The position numbers and the translations under genes were made by a program. From NCBI GenBank assembly GCA_902799715.1, contig CADCBS010000032.1, positions 1 through 40,922 of the forward strand: DNA of 40,922 nucleotides, read 5' to 3'. The notes beneath the pieces are model-generated. The model did not search any database and had not been told where the DNA came from. It saw only the letters and a program-made list of their open reading frames with translations. This DNA is from an uncultured bacterium. GTDB taxonomy: Bacteria > Verrucomicrobiota > Kiritimatiellia > RFP12 > UBA1067. Positions 39,895-40,922 of the stretch are shown one piece after another; position 1 is the first letter of the stretch; each line of letters opens with the position of its first letter.

Positions 39895-40922
39895 CTACCG
39901 TCGCCGGCGCACGCCAGGTCCGTAGATCGTCTTCCAGTCGTCGCGCATCGAAACCGGCGTCCAGCCGTTCTCCGCCGCGGCCTTGCGCATCCCGTCCGCC
40001 CGCGCCATGTTCCCGTATTCCCGCTCCAGGTCGTCGCAGAGGACCATGAACGCCATCGCCTTGCGGCGCTTGTTCTGCACGGTGTAGTTTAGCATGCTCG
40101 CGTCGCTCGAACTGTTGCCGAACGCCAAAACGGGGCGGACGCCGATTTCGCGCTCTATCGCCGACACCTTGTTCATTTGCAGATTCTTGACGAGCAGGTT
40201 CCCGCCGAGGACGAGTTCGTCGTCTTTGCCGTAGACGTGTTCAAGTCCGTCCCGGCCGTTCTGCGCGCGGGCGGCGAGGCCGGAATCGGAGCCGATGATC
40301 TGCCGCGGCGGCAGGGAAAGGCCGTCTTCGACTATCGGGCGAAGAAGCATTCTGTCGGTGCCGCTGCAGACGTAGACCGTGAATCCGGCGGACTGGAGGA
40401 ACCGCACCGCCTCGACCATCGGGCGGTAGAAAGCCTCGCCGCGCTTCATGCCGCTGAAACCCGGCTGCGGCGTTTCCGCGAACCTGCGCACGTATGCGGC
40501 GAGCGCCTCCGGCGTCATCCCCTTCCATGCGCGCGCCATGGCGCGTTCCCGCGCGAGGCTCAGGCCCGGCCATCTGCCCGTCTCGCGGGCCGTGCGCGCC
40601 ATCTCCGCCTCTTCCGGCGCGGCATGGTGCGAAGGATCGTCGAGAACCCGGTGGTCGAAGACCATCCAGTCGATGTACGTCGGATCCGTCTCGCAGAAAA
40701 GCGTGCCGTCGAAATCGAAGACTGCAATCCTGCCGGCAGGCGGGATGTAGTCCGGCGACTTTTCGTCCGTCACCGACTCGACATATCCGACAAGCGCCGT
40801 GCGCGCCGGCGCGTCCGCGCGCCAAAGCGCCAGCGGCGCGTCCGCCAGGTGCCACACATCGCCGCCTTCGTCCACGGCCACGTCCAGCACCCTGGCTTCG
40901 TTCAGCGTGCCGGTATCGTAGG
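39895..40922 (-). CDS. HAD-superfamily hydrolase, 5' end outside the window
   Basis: At least 342 residues; the frame stays open to the window edge, and the GTG at 40890 is internal-looking, so the true start lies beyond 40922. HAD motifs: I FDFDGTLF (nucleophile Asp), II YVCSGTD, III the Lys in MNKVSAIE, IV FGNSSSDASML. A cap of about 120 residues follows motif I, as in phosphoserine-phosphatase-like C1 enzymes. The segment before motif I (ALVGYVESVTDEKSPDYIPPAGRIAVFD) matches a class of secreted or periplasmic HAD phosphatases, but the signal region is not visible. Substrate unknown. Confidence 0.85.
   Translation of the reverse strand, partial: YDTGTLNEARVLDVAVDEGGDVWHLADAPLALWRADAPARTALVGYVESVTDEKSPDYIPPAGRIAVFDFDGTLFCETDPTYIDWMVFDHRVLDDPSHHAAPEEAEMARTARETGRWPGLSLARERAMARAWKGMTPEALAAYVRRFAETPQPGFSGMKRGEAFYRPMVEAVRFLQSAGFTVYVCSGTDRMLLRPIVEDGLSLPPRQIIGSDSGLAARAQNGRDGLEHVYGKDDELVLGGNLLVKNLQMNKVSAIEREIGVRPVLAFGNSSSDASMLNYTVQNKRRKAMAFMVLCDDLEREYGNMARADGMRKAAAENGWTPVSMRDDWKTIYGPGVRRRR

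Overview
The window is a GC-rich bacterial chromosome segment with dense, mostly single-copy housekeeping and carbohydrate-related genes. Tat-exported Gfo/Idh/MocA proteins, an animal-type UDP-glucose dehydrogenase, a secreted ThuA plus GH2 pair, a large secreted beta-repeat protein without a beta-barrel, and very repeat-rich intergenic DNA together suggest the PVC superphylum, most likely a Kiritimatiellota-like host-associated or sediment organism. This placement is an inference from gene content, not from a marker search.

Layout. Positions 1-2231 (minus strand) hold an operon joined by 4-base stop/start overlaps: TPR lipoprotein, CvpA-like membrane protein, ECF sigma factor, and the start of a fourth gene that leaves the window. 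It diverges from a UDP-glucose dehydrogenase gene (2334). Next come two Tat-signal Gfo/Idh/MocA genes that share a perfect 99-bp 5' end but are each damaged just after it, then a membrane/TPR protein, an HtrA-type lipoprotein protease, a larger PDZ protein that looks like a dead protease, and a divergent Gfo/Idh/MocA gene. Facing them is a 1283-residue secreted beta-repeat protein (14175-18026). Its apparent promoter has a run of 13 Gs between the -35 and -10 elements, so phase variation is a concrete hypothesis.

From 18247 to 19394 there is no gene but an array of a 20-bp repeat with cargo of varied length. The same repeat returns in inverted orientation at 30994-31611 with a long 7-bp tandem array. 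Between the two repeat regions lie a DnaQ-like exonuclease gene and the S10-spc ribosomal protein operon (rpsJ to secY, all minus strand, no rpmD). That operon has a 350-base leader and ends at a terminator directly after secY.

To the right are clpB, then ThuA and GH2 genes coupled by a GTGA overlap, then (minus strand) rpsP-rplS, an intrinsic terminator, trmD, and at the edge a 5'-truncated HAD hydrolase gene. No tRNA, rRNA, insertion sequence, phage gene or CRISPR array was recognised.

Promoters that can be read repeatedly show an extended -10 element (TGN directly before a TATAAT-like hexamer), often with a very short or absent 5' untranslated region. The strongest leads for something new are the G-tract promoter, the 20-bp/7-bp repeat system flanking the ribosomal operon, and the duplicated signal-peptide cassette.
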